This document shows positions 1 to 11,869 of a DNA stretch of 64,000 nucleotides, piece after piece. The position numbers and the translations under genes are program-made. Within the stretch, counting starts at the first letter, position 1, and the number at the start of each line of letters is the position of its first letter. Source of the DNA: Pogona vitticeps (lineage: Eukaryota > Chordata > Lepidosauria > Squamata > Agamidae); the NCBI RefSeq assembly GCF_051106095.1, contig NC_135795.1, positions 1,405,501 through 1,469,500 on the forward strand, in the 5' to 3' direction. A model generated the notes under the pieces. It was not told the origin of the DNA. It ran no database searches and was given only the letters and a program-made list of their open reading frames with translations.

Positions 1-1056
1 CGCAAAAAGGGCTGCCGCGTACATCTCTGCCAGGTCCTTACGAACCTTATGTCTGTGGACAAGCTCCAGGTTGTCTCGGCTGAAAGCCAGGTCTCGGAAC
101 TAAGAAAAGAGATGGGAAAAAATGGGCCGTGAAGGGCCGAGAGCATGGCAGGAGTGTGTCTATTACAGCAGAAAAGAGAGAGACCGATGGCAGATGCCAT
201 GTTGATTAATTCTCTCTAGACCAGTGGTTCTCATAACCTTGGGCCTCCAGATGTCCTTGGACTGCAACTCCCAGAAGCCTTCAACACTGACTGTGCAGAC
301 CAGGATTTCTGGGAGTTGTAGTCCAGGAATGACCCGATTTTCTGTGGGGTACTGGATCTGTTTCCCCCAGATGACGGCCTTAAAAAAGAAGATCAGCAGA
401 GATACGTACTATAGCTGTGCTGTGGTTTGTGAGTAAACGCATGTCTCTGGCGCTGGTGTAGCGGATATAAGTCCCAAGATACGTAACCAGCCAGTCCGAT
501 GTCTCTGGGCCATTTCCGTTGTAACAACGAGGTTTGTCTTTGGTTGCTGTGGCATCAAACATCAAAGACTCTTAACATGGAGCAAAATGGAGCAGATCTC
601 TCATTGAGAAGAGTAACCCTGCTGGACCCCCCCCCCACCCCCTTCGTTCAGCTTGGATCTCTTGGCCCCTGCAAGCTCGTCCTTGACACTGACCAGGCTG
701 CTGGGATGTCACAGGATACAAAAACACCCTCAGTCCCGAACATGCCCAGAAACCATCGCAATTTTTAGCAGCGTCTTTCCCATTCAATAGAGATCGGGTT
801 CAAACCAGATCCGATCCACACCATTCCTTTCCAAGTTTTGGACTGGATCAATCAGACTTTCAAAACAAGCCTCAGGTTTGCCTCCTGCCATCCAATCACA
901 AAGCCCCGCAAGATGACCTGAGTGCTACTACCAATGGATGCTGAGGGAGCTGTCCATGTCCTAGGTGCTGATTTTTGGTTGGAACCAAGGAGCTCTATAA
1001 AGTTTTAGATGGGATCAGCAGTGTGGTTCCCAGGCATGAAGCTCAGGTGATGCACA

Positions 1057-1087
<31 letters not shown>

Positions 1088-4000
1088 CCTGGAGGCTCTC
1101 TTGCTTGCATTCACAGCTGTCACGTGTGCACTCACCTGCCAGGTAAGCCTTGATGGAATAGTATATTTCCTCTTCCCTGCCTTTGAACATCGCAATATTT
1201 TCATTCAGCTTGCTGACACTACGGACAGAAACAACAAGGTCAAGTACACAAACCACACCTTGGAAGGTGAACTGACCCTCATGCTGAATCAAATGTTATA
1301 AGGAAAGAGAAAGAGGTGCTAGAAAGGAAGGAAGGAAGGAAGGAAGGAAGGAAGGAAGGAAGGAAGGAAGGAAGGAAGGAAGGAAGGAAGGGAGGGAGGG
1401 AGGGAGGGAGGAAGGAAGGAAGGAAGGAAGGAAGGAGTCAGTATTTCAGGATGGACAGATGGCAGAGAAAAGCCACAGGAAAAAAGGAGCCTAGATAAGA
1501 AAAACATCCTACAGATGATATAAAAAATGCCAGTAACAGGGGAGCAGAATTTGGCACACGAAGGAGCATAGGGCCCTGTTCTTTATGCTGTTTGCTGATG
1601 CTATAAATTGGTCCATATATTAATTATCGGTGTCAACGGTTTATATCCCTTCACCAGAAACTTACATTTTGTAATACAACTCAATAAACATCTCTCACTC
1701 AACACCCTAATTATGTGCTGCCATTAATGTTGGGGAAAAATGTCCAAGTTGTACATTCCAATTGCTCCTTATTCCTTCCCCTCCCACAAACATACTTTTT
1801 AAAAGGAAAAGAATAATCTTAAAAAGTAACAAAGGGACCACAACAAACAACTCATATAAATGGAGTACGGAGCTGAATCTACCACACTCCGGGCTCTGCC
1901 TCTTCAGGCAGCTTTGCTGTGGTGTAGAAAATAGGAAGGCTTACATTTTGTGGAACGTTTCACAGCTGGCATTGAGGGTCTCGGTACCATTCAGCACCTC
2001 TCCATTAAGGAAGGTGAAATACGGATCCAGGCGGTCCTGAAGCCACTTGTCCACCTCAGTTGCATTGGCACTGCTGGAAACTACCGTAGGCCATATGCCA
2101 GCCAAGAGAGCAGTCTTGGTTGCATTCGGTAGGAACTCCTGCCAATGATAAATACAAGAAAATAAAATAAAAATATACTGTGTATTTCTTTTTATTGAGT
2201 TCCAGCATCTCTGTAATGAAACAGGGCTCAATTAACTCCCAGGAAAATTCAGAAAAGGATCTCAGCTCACCACCAGTTTGGGGCATCATGAAAGGACCAC
2301 GGAAGGTGAAGTATGCCATTGATTGTCAATACATTTGAGTAGAAGCCGTTATAAGGTTCTGTCACTCATCTGTCCCATTAATTTGGCTAGCTTTATTTCT
2401 GTAAAGTAGAGGTGAGGCCTTCCAGTTCTTTTGGACCACAAACCCAACTAAAAACATGGATGTACATCCAGGCCTTCCCTCCTGCCAGCACTTAATTCTT
2501 TCTCCTTTTCCTATCTATCATATATTATATTTTTGCACTGTTTTTATTATTGATATGTCAATGGCTTTGTGTTATTTTATATATGTTTGTTGGTAGCCGC
2601 CCAGAGTGGCAGAATATACCAGATGGGCAGGATATAAATCAAATAAATAAAATAAAATAAAGCCTATGTGGCTTAGCTAACACAGCCAACAGTGAGGCAT
2701 AATGGGAAATGTAGTCCCAGAAGGTTGGACTTTTCTTGCATCTGCTGTTGGACATGTGCACAGCTGAATACAATAAGACAGCTTGCTAAAAGTTTTGGAT
2801 GTTCCTAGGAGGAAATAAGAAGAATCAAAGCCTCCCTATTAGGTGTGAGATTTGATCAATTAATAATATGTGAAGGGTGCTTTTCTATTTTCTGTTTGTT
2901 TTTCCTCTTCCATGTGGCTCTAAGGGGATGGGGGTGGTCTATTTTTCTTCTCTTCCTTACTTACAACAGTGTCTCTTTGGTTAAATCTGTCCACAAATAA
3001 GCCAGTCTCGTTATAATTCTGTAGCACAGCCGTTAAGAAAGGGTCATCGTTGAGGAACCGAGTCCGGGAAAATAAGCCAGCCAGATCATCCGGCGGAATT
3101 GTGTTTACAACCTGCAGGGGGAAAAAGAGGATACAAAAATCAGCATTTAAACTGGGAAGAGAAAAGGCAGATAATTGTATAGAAAAAATGGCTTAATGGA
3201 ATTTCTGTGAGTTGTAGCAGGTGGTAAGTTCAGAAAAACTTCTGTAGCCTCTTGGAATAAATATTCTGTTTAGTGCTTGTCTAAACAGTATTTTTGACTT
3301 ACTCCTAGGATTGTGAAAAATTTTATGTATTGGGTGGCAGGTTTTACAGATCTAACACACCATCCACCCCCTGAGGGGTTGGACAGAATTTAAATATCCA
3401 GGGAGAACCACTGTACCTTTTGAAGGTCTGAAGAGGGGATGATGGCTCTCAGGTCACTCAACATCAGGAGCTTGGCAAAGCCCTGAAAAGTTTCTTCCAA
3501 GAACACAGAAAAGCTGGAATTTGAGGCGTAGCACCGGAGAGAGGAGTCTGAACAAAATAAATGAAAATTGAAATCAAAGAAGAGGCAAAGGCTGGTTGAG
3601 GAATAGAGGAAAGAGCGTGAGATTTAGACCCATCCGCCTTATGCATCTCAGAACTTTCAAATCTGCTGTGTCAAAAAATGTAGGCAGGCATTTCAGAGTT
3701 TGCCTTGACCTCTTCAAAATTATTTTTCTGCAATGGAGATAGTGCTCATCATAGAACTGCACAGTTGTAAGGGATAATCAAGGCTTTACAAAGAACACCT
3801 TCCGGGGTTCAGATTGTTTCACGCTTTTTATTGCCTTGGCGCTCCATCCCCATAAGATGCATTCGTATCGTTGTTTTCCGACATTGCCCATGGCCAAGGG
3901 GACGAGCCGGAAAAAGCAATGGACGGATCGCCACCCCTAAAGCAATCCATGGTTGTGAGTGAAGATAACACAGGTCTCTTCAACACATACTGTTAGGCCA

Positions 4001-7000
4001 CTAAAATACTTCTGTTTTTAAAGAGTGGGATTTTAACTTGGAGTCATTTAAAGCTCTCCGGTTTGCTGCTGCTGCTGCTGCTTACTTGAGAGGAGGCGAA
4101 GAATGGCTTCATAAATGCTCTGCCTGGTCATGTTGCTGAATTCGCCCAAGGAGCCATTGAGAAGGGTCACCCTGTAATAACAGCAAAAGCATTTCCACTC
4201 TAGAGGGTCGTTCAGAAACTAGACAAGAAGCGGTCCGATTAGAAGGATATTTGGGAAGCCTCTGTCAGTCACCTTTAACTCTGGATCAAGGCTTGCTGGA
4301 GCTCAAAGCAGTAATAAAAACAACGTAAACCATGGGCTCAGAGGAGCCTCTGGTCCATTAATTCTCAGCATCTGATGGTCCTTCTGTCTGTGGCTGACAA
4401 GGCTCATGTCAATCCAAAGAAACTCTGCTAACCAAACCCAGCGTTTTCCCCCCTCGTCTCTATCTTCCAAGTAGAGCAGAGATGAGGGGGGGAAAGCAAA
4501 CACAAAAGGCTAGGTCATTACAGTTTTGGCCCCAGTAGCAATCATCATCCCCATTATATGTGAAGTGGTGCTTACACAGCTTTGGCAGCGGAGCAGTTTC
4601 TGGACTCCAGAGGATCAAACAGGAGGGGGACGAGGGTGCTGTTCATTCCAGGTATAAAAACCGGGAGGCGTTGCTCCATCCAGAGTATAAATTCACCGTC
4701 ATCCGCTTCCTGGAAGATCGGCTGGGCTTCCATGAGTACGTGCTGGAGAAGGCCAGCCTGGATCTCCTTGGGAAGGCTGGTGTTGGCCTTGAAAATGGAA
4801 GGAAAGCATTAAAGAGAAGACCATGAGTATATGATGGGGGTGGGCAAAATGGGGCCCCCAGATTCTCCAATGGCCAGCCTTCTGAATTCCTATTTTATTG
4901 TAAACGTTGTGATATCTTTGGCCCCTGAAACATCCTGCAGGCAAAAAAAATTGATCCACACACCTGGCATAGTGACCCATCCCTAATTTGTGGGTAGATG
5001 CTGATGACCATTGACCAAGAGGTGACTTTGTTTTACCACAGATGCACTTGGGCCAAACTTAGTTGCCTGTGGCGTTCTGGCCCAAGCGGTGAAGAGAATC
5101 TCAGAACATTTTCGCACTTGGATCAAAAACTGAGAACAGTGATTGGAGACGTTTGCCCTGTTTCTCAGGACCATCCTAGAGGATACGCCTAGCACATGTT
5201 TAGAGGAGGTGCTCCCTCAAGTGAGAAAAGACATCTGTCTATCATGGCACATGCTTTTTTGCACCTCAGCATCTTGGATTTAGCGTGCCCAGTTTTGTGA
5301 CTGGGCACTGGAACACAAATACAGGCTTAAGCAGCCAGCCTGGCTCTGAGAAAATTCTGTCATGGGAAGGAAACCCGTCAGCAATAGCCATCCTTCTTAA
5401 CACAGAGCTTGGATCCTAGGAGCAGGTGGAAAACGAGCTACAACAGCCATTATGTCCAGAAAAATCTATTCCGATTAATAACAGCACCCTCTGTCATAGG
5501 GATAGAGGTCTCCCAGCTTACCTGACTGTTGACTCCATCCATATATTCGGTCAAGGTAGAGGTTCTTACGTAGCCCATCACTTTCTCAGCCTCTTGGGGA
5601 CTTCTAAGGGTTCCCACGGTGGCCGACAATTCTCCCAGCTGCTTCGCTGTTAAGTTCCTAAGAAGATCCATCTGAGAAAGAGAACGGAGGAGATGGTTAA
5701 AAATGGGACTGGAACAAGGCAAGGGGAGGAATCGCTATGATGGAGGAGAGGAAGGTGGAATCAGGCCACAGTCCTTCTGTTCATCGTAAGAACCTTGCTT
5801 GGTTTGAAAATAATATACATTTTGCTTCCAAGGCATTTTATGTTCCAAACGACTGCACGAAAACAAATGTCGAGTGACATTTCTTTCATTGAGTTGATCA
5901 GTGTGGCAAAGATATTAAGTACTTTTGAGTGTCATAGAATCCTAGACTCATGGCGTGGGAAGGGGCCTCTTAAGGCCATCCAGTCCAACCTTCTACTCAA
6001 TGTCCAAATCCAAGCAGATCGGACAGACGGTAGTCCGATTTTCTCTTGAAGGCCTGCGGTGTTTGAGCGCTCACCACCTCATTGCACCTTTGATCTGTAG
6101 AAGGGGATGTTCAAAGCCTTTGGAAGGTGACAACAACTTTGGACATTCATTCCAGGATTTATCCTTCAGATAGATCAGGCTGGCTGTTATGGCCTCCCAC
6201 TGCCAGCCATGTTGGCTTCATCCCTTTGGCTTCTCCCATAACCAAGACAGAAACCTCTCTGAAAACAATCAGATCCAATAAGCCAATAGCATATCTGCCA
6301 GGGTTACCAGTAGGGCCAGCCGTTCTGGCCTGCTGTGGCCATCCTGCTTTACAAAACATGGATCCACCCAAGCAAAGGCTGATCAATGCAGGTTGGGTAG
6401 CAAACGTCCCTCTTGATATGGTTTGACTGCAACTTCCATGACTTCTCACCCTTAGCTGTGCTAGTTAGGGCTCATGAGAGTTGTAGTCCAGTAACAGCTG
6501 GAGGGTCACGGTGTCCCTCTTGGTGGCTTTCCTTCTCTACAAATGTGGAGGCGCTTACTTACGTGAACCAACTTGGAATTCAAAGAAAGGAAGTCTTGAT
6601 ATTTTGCGTAGCGGCTGAACCTTCTGAAATTGACCGTAAGCCAGGAGCTGCTGTTGAGGTCCTTAGTGCATGCAGACCCTGAGATTTAAGCAACCAGAGA
6701 AGAAGATGATGCCTTACTCACTGTAGAGAGCAGGTGTAAAGTGAGAGAAGGAACTACACGGTGGTTAGCCTTAGTCATCCAGACTGGGTTGGCTTGATGA
6801 ATTTAAATTCCATTTTAAGTTCTATCTCTGATGGGTTTTTTTTTAGCCCATTATAAGTTTCACTGTCTGCTGTTGCCTCTAGACATTGGGCTGTGATTTC
6901 TATCAACTCGATGGAAACACAGACTCACTGAATCGCTCTAGTCCGACCCAGAGGGCACCAGATTAGAAAGCAAAAACTGTTCCTTACCGTTCGGATTCAA

Positions 7001-10000
7001 CCCCTTCAAGTAAGGAAGCTGGAAAGAGTGGAAGACTTCGGCCTGTGTAGCGGGACTCATCTTCATGAACTCCTTATTGAGGCCTTTAACACTGAGAAAT
7101 CAGGTGGGATGTTATGGAGAGACAGATAGAGAAATAAAAGAATACGTTAACGGATTAATAGCGAACCAACGAAGAACAGGACAGCGAGGGTCAAGGACTC
7201 AGCCTCACATGCCACAAGGATTATTCTGCTTGTTGTTCTCAAATTTCAACCAGAACTTCAACTGCAAGTCCTTGTTTTTCTGGGATAACAAAGGCTCACA
7301 ACGTCAAGGTGGGAGGAAACTTTCTACGGACCTGACTTCTCCCCAACCCAAGAAAATTGTGCATGTCTCCATCCTTTATCAAATGAGTTAGTTCATAGGC
7401 TCTTCCCTAGGCCAGGTTTACCCACCTTATAAAATAATGACCTCCTTGATCACAAACACATTCCTTAAGAAATTTGAACGGGGCAGGTGTGGGTCCTAAC
7501 CGGAGAGAGAGGCAGAGGGCACAGCCTTGGAACACAGGACCCAGTGGCAGGGGACGGGGGCAAAGAGCTGCTGGAAAGCCAAGCTTGGCCTTCACCACCA
7601 CATGTGTTGGCCGTGGTTTCTGGGAGTTGCAGTCCAAAAACACCTGGGTGACCCAAGGCTGGGAATCATGGCTCTGGCTGTTAAAATGTCAAGGAACCAC
7701 AACATTTCCCATCAGGTGGTAGTGCTATGGAGGACATCCTGTGGTGCTCAGTGGGAACCTCATGGAGCAGGATCATACCCTACGATTCGGTTCTGCCTTG
7801 ATTTGGCTTCCTGCCTTGAGCAAGGGGTCGGACTCAATGGTCTCAGAGGCCCCTTCCAACTAGGATTCCATATGAGGGTTGGCTAGAAGGATCAGCACCA
7901 CGGACAGCTCTCAGGGAGCAGCCAGGGACAGTGATGGCAGTAGCTGCTCTGCCCTCTTTTATACTGCTGGCCCATGGCTCCTCCCCCTCTAGGCTCCGCC
8001 TCCCTCCCTCCCATGTCCGGTGCCTTAAAGGGGCAGTGCCTTGGCGCGAAGTTGAGCACTTTGCCACGTCAGCAGGCGCTCCTGGCAGGCAGACCGCTGG
8101 CACTGCCATGCCCTATCCTGAGATCATGGACCTCTTAGACGAGAACGACCTGTTTCGGGGTTGGAGCCAGGTCCTGGGGATGCCCCTGTGGTTGTAGGTT
8201 CAGGGGTACCAGATTAGGACCACTTGGGAACTTCACATACATTGCTTGGTACTGTTCGCACTGCAAGGTCTCGTTCGCCAGGCACTGGAGCATATCCACC
8301 GATATGGCAGAAATGAAAGGCCGGAGCCTCTTCTGGAACCAGGAGACCACAAACGAGGTCTCGTTGAAACGGTCTGCGTTTCTCAGCTTCTCGTCCCACA
8401 AGGACCTCAACACGATGGATTTCCAAGCAGGAGAAATGAGTGAAGAGTTTACGATCTGGAAATCAAGCAAATGGGCAACCTTGAAGAGTGTATCAAAGAG
8501 AGAGTCGCTCCTGGAAAGGGAAGGAAAAGCGGGTGGTGGTGGAAAGGCGGGAGGAACCACATAAAGACCACAGAGGATGCCAAGGAAGACGTCTGTTCCA
8601 AGCATCTGCCTGGGATCTGCCCCCTTGCGGTGCCATCAGCAACTGCTGGGAATGCAGATATGATTTTTATGTGCCATGTAATTTTATAACTATAAAAAAA
8701 GGCTGAATTCTCACAAAAGAGAGAGAGAGAGAGACTCACTGAGTCTATGGTACTTTGGTCATAACACAGGAGGACGTGTGTCAGTAGAAAACACAGTGAA
8801 GCTAGGTGGAAAAGTGGAAAGCAGCAGGAGAAGAGGAAGTCTGAACATGAGATGGATCGATTCAGTAAAAGAAGCCACTGCCTTGAGTTTGCAAAACCTG
8901 AGCAGCAATGCTAACAACAGGACATTCTGGAAGTTGGAAACCTAACAACCCCATTCACCCACAAATCTAAAGATTGTGAATAAACCCCTAAATGGTTTCA
9001 CAAACTCTAAGTAGAAAGGAATGTCTGTAGGGAACATAGGTTTAAGCCTCCGCCCCTGTTTTGAGGCTTAAGCAGTTCTTCTGCACTGATTACACTTAGA
9101 GCCTTTGTAAGTCTGGCTGGGAGGGACCTTTCTGGACTAGGGTGACTTTCAATCAATCCAGCAGGAACCAATCGCTCCTTCCCTGCCTCTGATTTTAATG
9201 AGAGTCACCCCTCTTTCCCCCTCTCTTTTTAGAAGTTAGTAATTAGCGCAGTCTGTGTGCAGTTATTGAGAATGGAATTTGTAGGAGTCAGCTGTGAGTC
9301 TGTTTGAGGCCAGTTGCTGCCATCAGGTTTGTACAGAGGGCCATTTCCAATATGCTCAATTGTGAGTCCATGAAACCTTTTTATTCTTTCTCTTACCAAT
9401 GTCTCAGAGTGAGCTATTGTGGATAAGAGACGAAAGGGGGCGGACTACCCTGGCGAGACTTGAAGCTAATTTGGCTCGGTAAGTCCCGGCACTTCTGCTA
9501 CACAGCCACAATATAACATGACCATATACTGAACCGGCAAAGTCCAAAAGCATACCGAAGTGGGGTATGGTTGTCTCTGATGGGACAGTGTTGCATATAT
9601 CAGAACACAAGTATATCATGGTTTTCAAAGCCCCCCATGCTTTCTCCCTTCTAAAAAATGTTGTTACCTTGTGATTAAATTCGTCCAGTCCAGCCCCAAG
9701 CTCTTCCTCATTGACTTGATTGACAAGCACTTTGACAACGTTCTGCGGAATCTCATTCCTGTTTCTGAGCACATGTTCCAAAGCTTTTACGATGAAAGTC
9801 CTGTTCACCTGGCTCAGATTCTGAAACTAGGGAGATAATTTGTTCAAGCAAGACAACGTTGTATGTATACATTTATTTATCAGAGCATTTCTACCCCCTT
9901 CTTAATCAGAAGAAATCTCGCAGTGCAACGTACAAGACAGATACTATCACTGCTCTTATGCTTTCGATCTAAAACTTAAATCACGGCACGCAAGGAATAA

Positions 10001-11806
10001 AGGATGTGCAGAGAAAAGGGAGAAGTGAGTTCAGTCCTGTTTGTAGACTCATTGATTTATTTAAAACATATATAGCTATATCTTAAAACTCTATAAGATC
10101 TCAAGGCAGGGCACCGGACCATGGAAAACAGTTTAAAAACAGACCATCCTTAGAACAATTTAAAATGAAACCGCTCAAGACACAACATTAGAACATCAAA
10201 ACAATTGCATTAAAAACTGCTCAGGCTATGATCCTGAACCCCGAAACCTTGGAATAATTAAATATGATTGGACTTGGTGTTCAAATCTCAGCTGCAGGAG
10301 GTAGCTTCCCTCCCTGAGAAAAATGCCTGAACGTCTTGGGGGGGGGACCTCAGCAGCTAAACTAACACAAACTCAGACCTAAATCCACCATTTAAGTCTG
10401 TAACCTTTACTCGATGATGAAACGCTCGCCAAACCTGTTTCTCCGAGACTGCATTACTAAGTGGGGATGGAAAAACAGCGGGTGCCATATGGGCCCACCA
10501 TAAACATCATGGTGGTAGGAACCGGGTGCCATGCACCGTGGACTACATATCCCTTTATCCCCGACCCTGGGACCATGCACAGATCTTGATCCAGGGGAGC
10601 TGCAGGGAGGGCAACCCAAACGTCACTTACGTTGTCGCAGATGACGTAGCTGAGATTCGCAGCCGTTTTGACGCTGTTGCTGTTAAGGAGACAGACAGAC
10701 AGAAACACACACACACACAAAGGTGGGAAGATCAGGGTGGAACCGAAGACAATGCAACCATGTCAACATTCATTCCAGCAACTGCTCCGTCTGTCTTTTA
10801 GATGTCCCTGTCCCCAAAAAAAGTTATACTCATATTTTCCAAGGAAAATCCCCACCCTGTTTTGCAAAGCAAGTGTGCTCCCTTCCGTAGGGTTATCATG
10901 GTGGATGGAAAGATGAACTGCCAATATTTTACTAGGCTAGAACTAAAATCACAGAAATCCGCAGTTGAAATGATTCGCAGGTCTGGAGGTGATCATTTTC
11001 ATGTCCGCTGCTAATATGATAGCCATTTTCAAATACTTGATAGGTAGCCATCCAGAGGTGGGGCAGGATCTGTTTTCGATCATCCCAGAGTGCAGGGCAT
11101 GTCATAATGGGCTCAAGTGACAAGAAGCCAGATTTCAGCTGAATATCGGGAAAAACTTCCTGACTGTTAGAGCAGTACAACAACGGGACCTCGGGAGATG
11201 GTGAGGGCTCCAACGTAGGAGGCCTTCAAGAGAAAACTGGACCACCTTCTGCTTTGATTGGGCTTCCTGTCTTGAACACTGGGTTGGACTCCATGGCCCC
11301 TTCTGAAGCTCTGATTCTAGGATTCTATATCTGCAACTACTATTGGTAGTTCCATGATTTAGGCATCTGCTTATGGAGCTAGAGGTTGGGGGTTCGATTC
11401 CCCACCAGGGCTCCTTGACCGCGGACCGAGACATCCCCATCCCAGAAAGTCAAAAGGGTCAATGGGTTTTAGAAATACCTCCCGACATCTTCACAAATTT
11501 CCGACACTGTTGGGAAGAAAGATAAAAGAGAGGTTTAGCCTTGGTTTTTTTTCCACACTAACGATGCAGGTCCAAATTAGATGATGCTGTAATGATCACG
11601 TACCGTTTATCCTGGAGGCTGGGCACTAAAATGAGGAAGATAAAAGAAACACAGTGAGAGTCGAAGTCTCCTGACTAGGAGACCGGGAGTCCTTCCAAAT
11701 GGACGACTCCCTAGGGCTGCTGATCTCGATATCTTGCATAATGGTTCTGTTTTTATTTCCCTAACAGGTTTTGAGGGGAAGGAAAAAAGTGGGGAATCCC
11801 GGAGGT

Positions 11807-11869
<63 letters not shown>

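Noticed and set aside
1316-1507. Lys-Glu-Gly-Arg and Pro-Ser-Phe-Leu repeat frames
   Set aside because: Both are translations of the AAGG microsatellite.
4060-4085. (CTG)n run beside an exon of the mesothelin-like gene
   Set aside because: Only about five to six units, within the intron just past the donor; too short to call notable.
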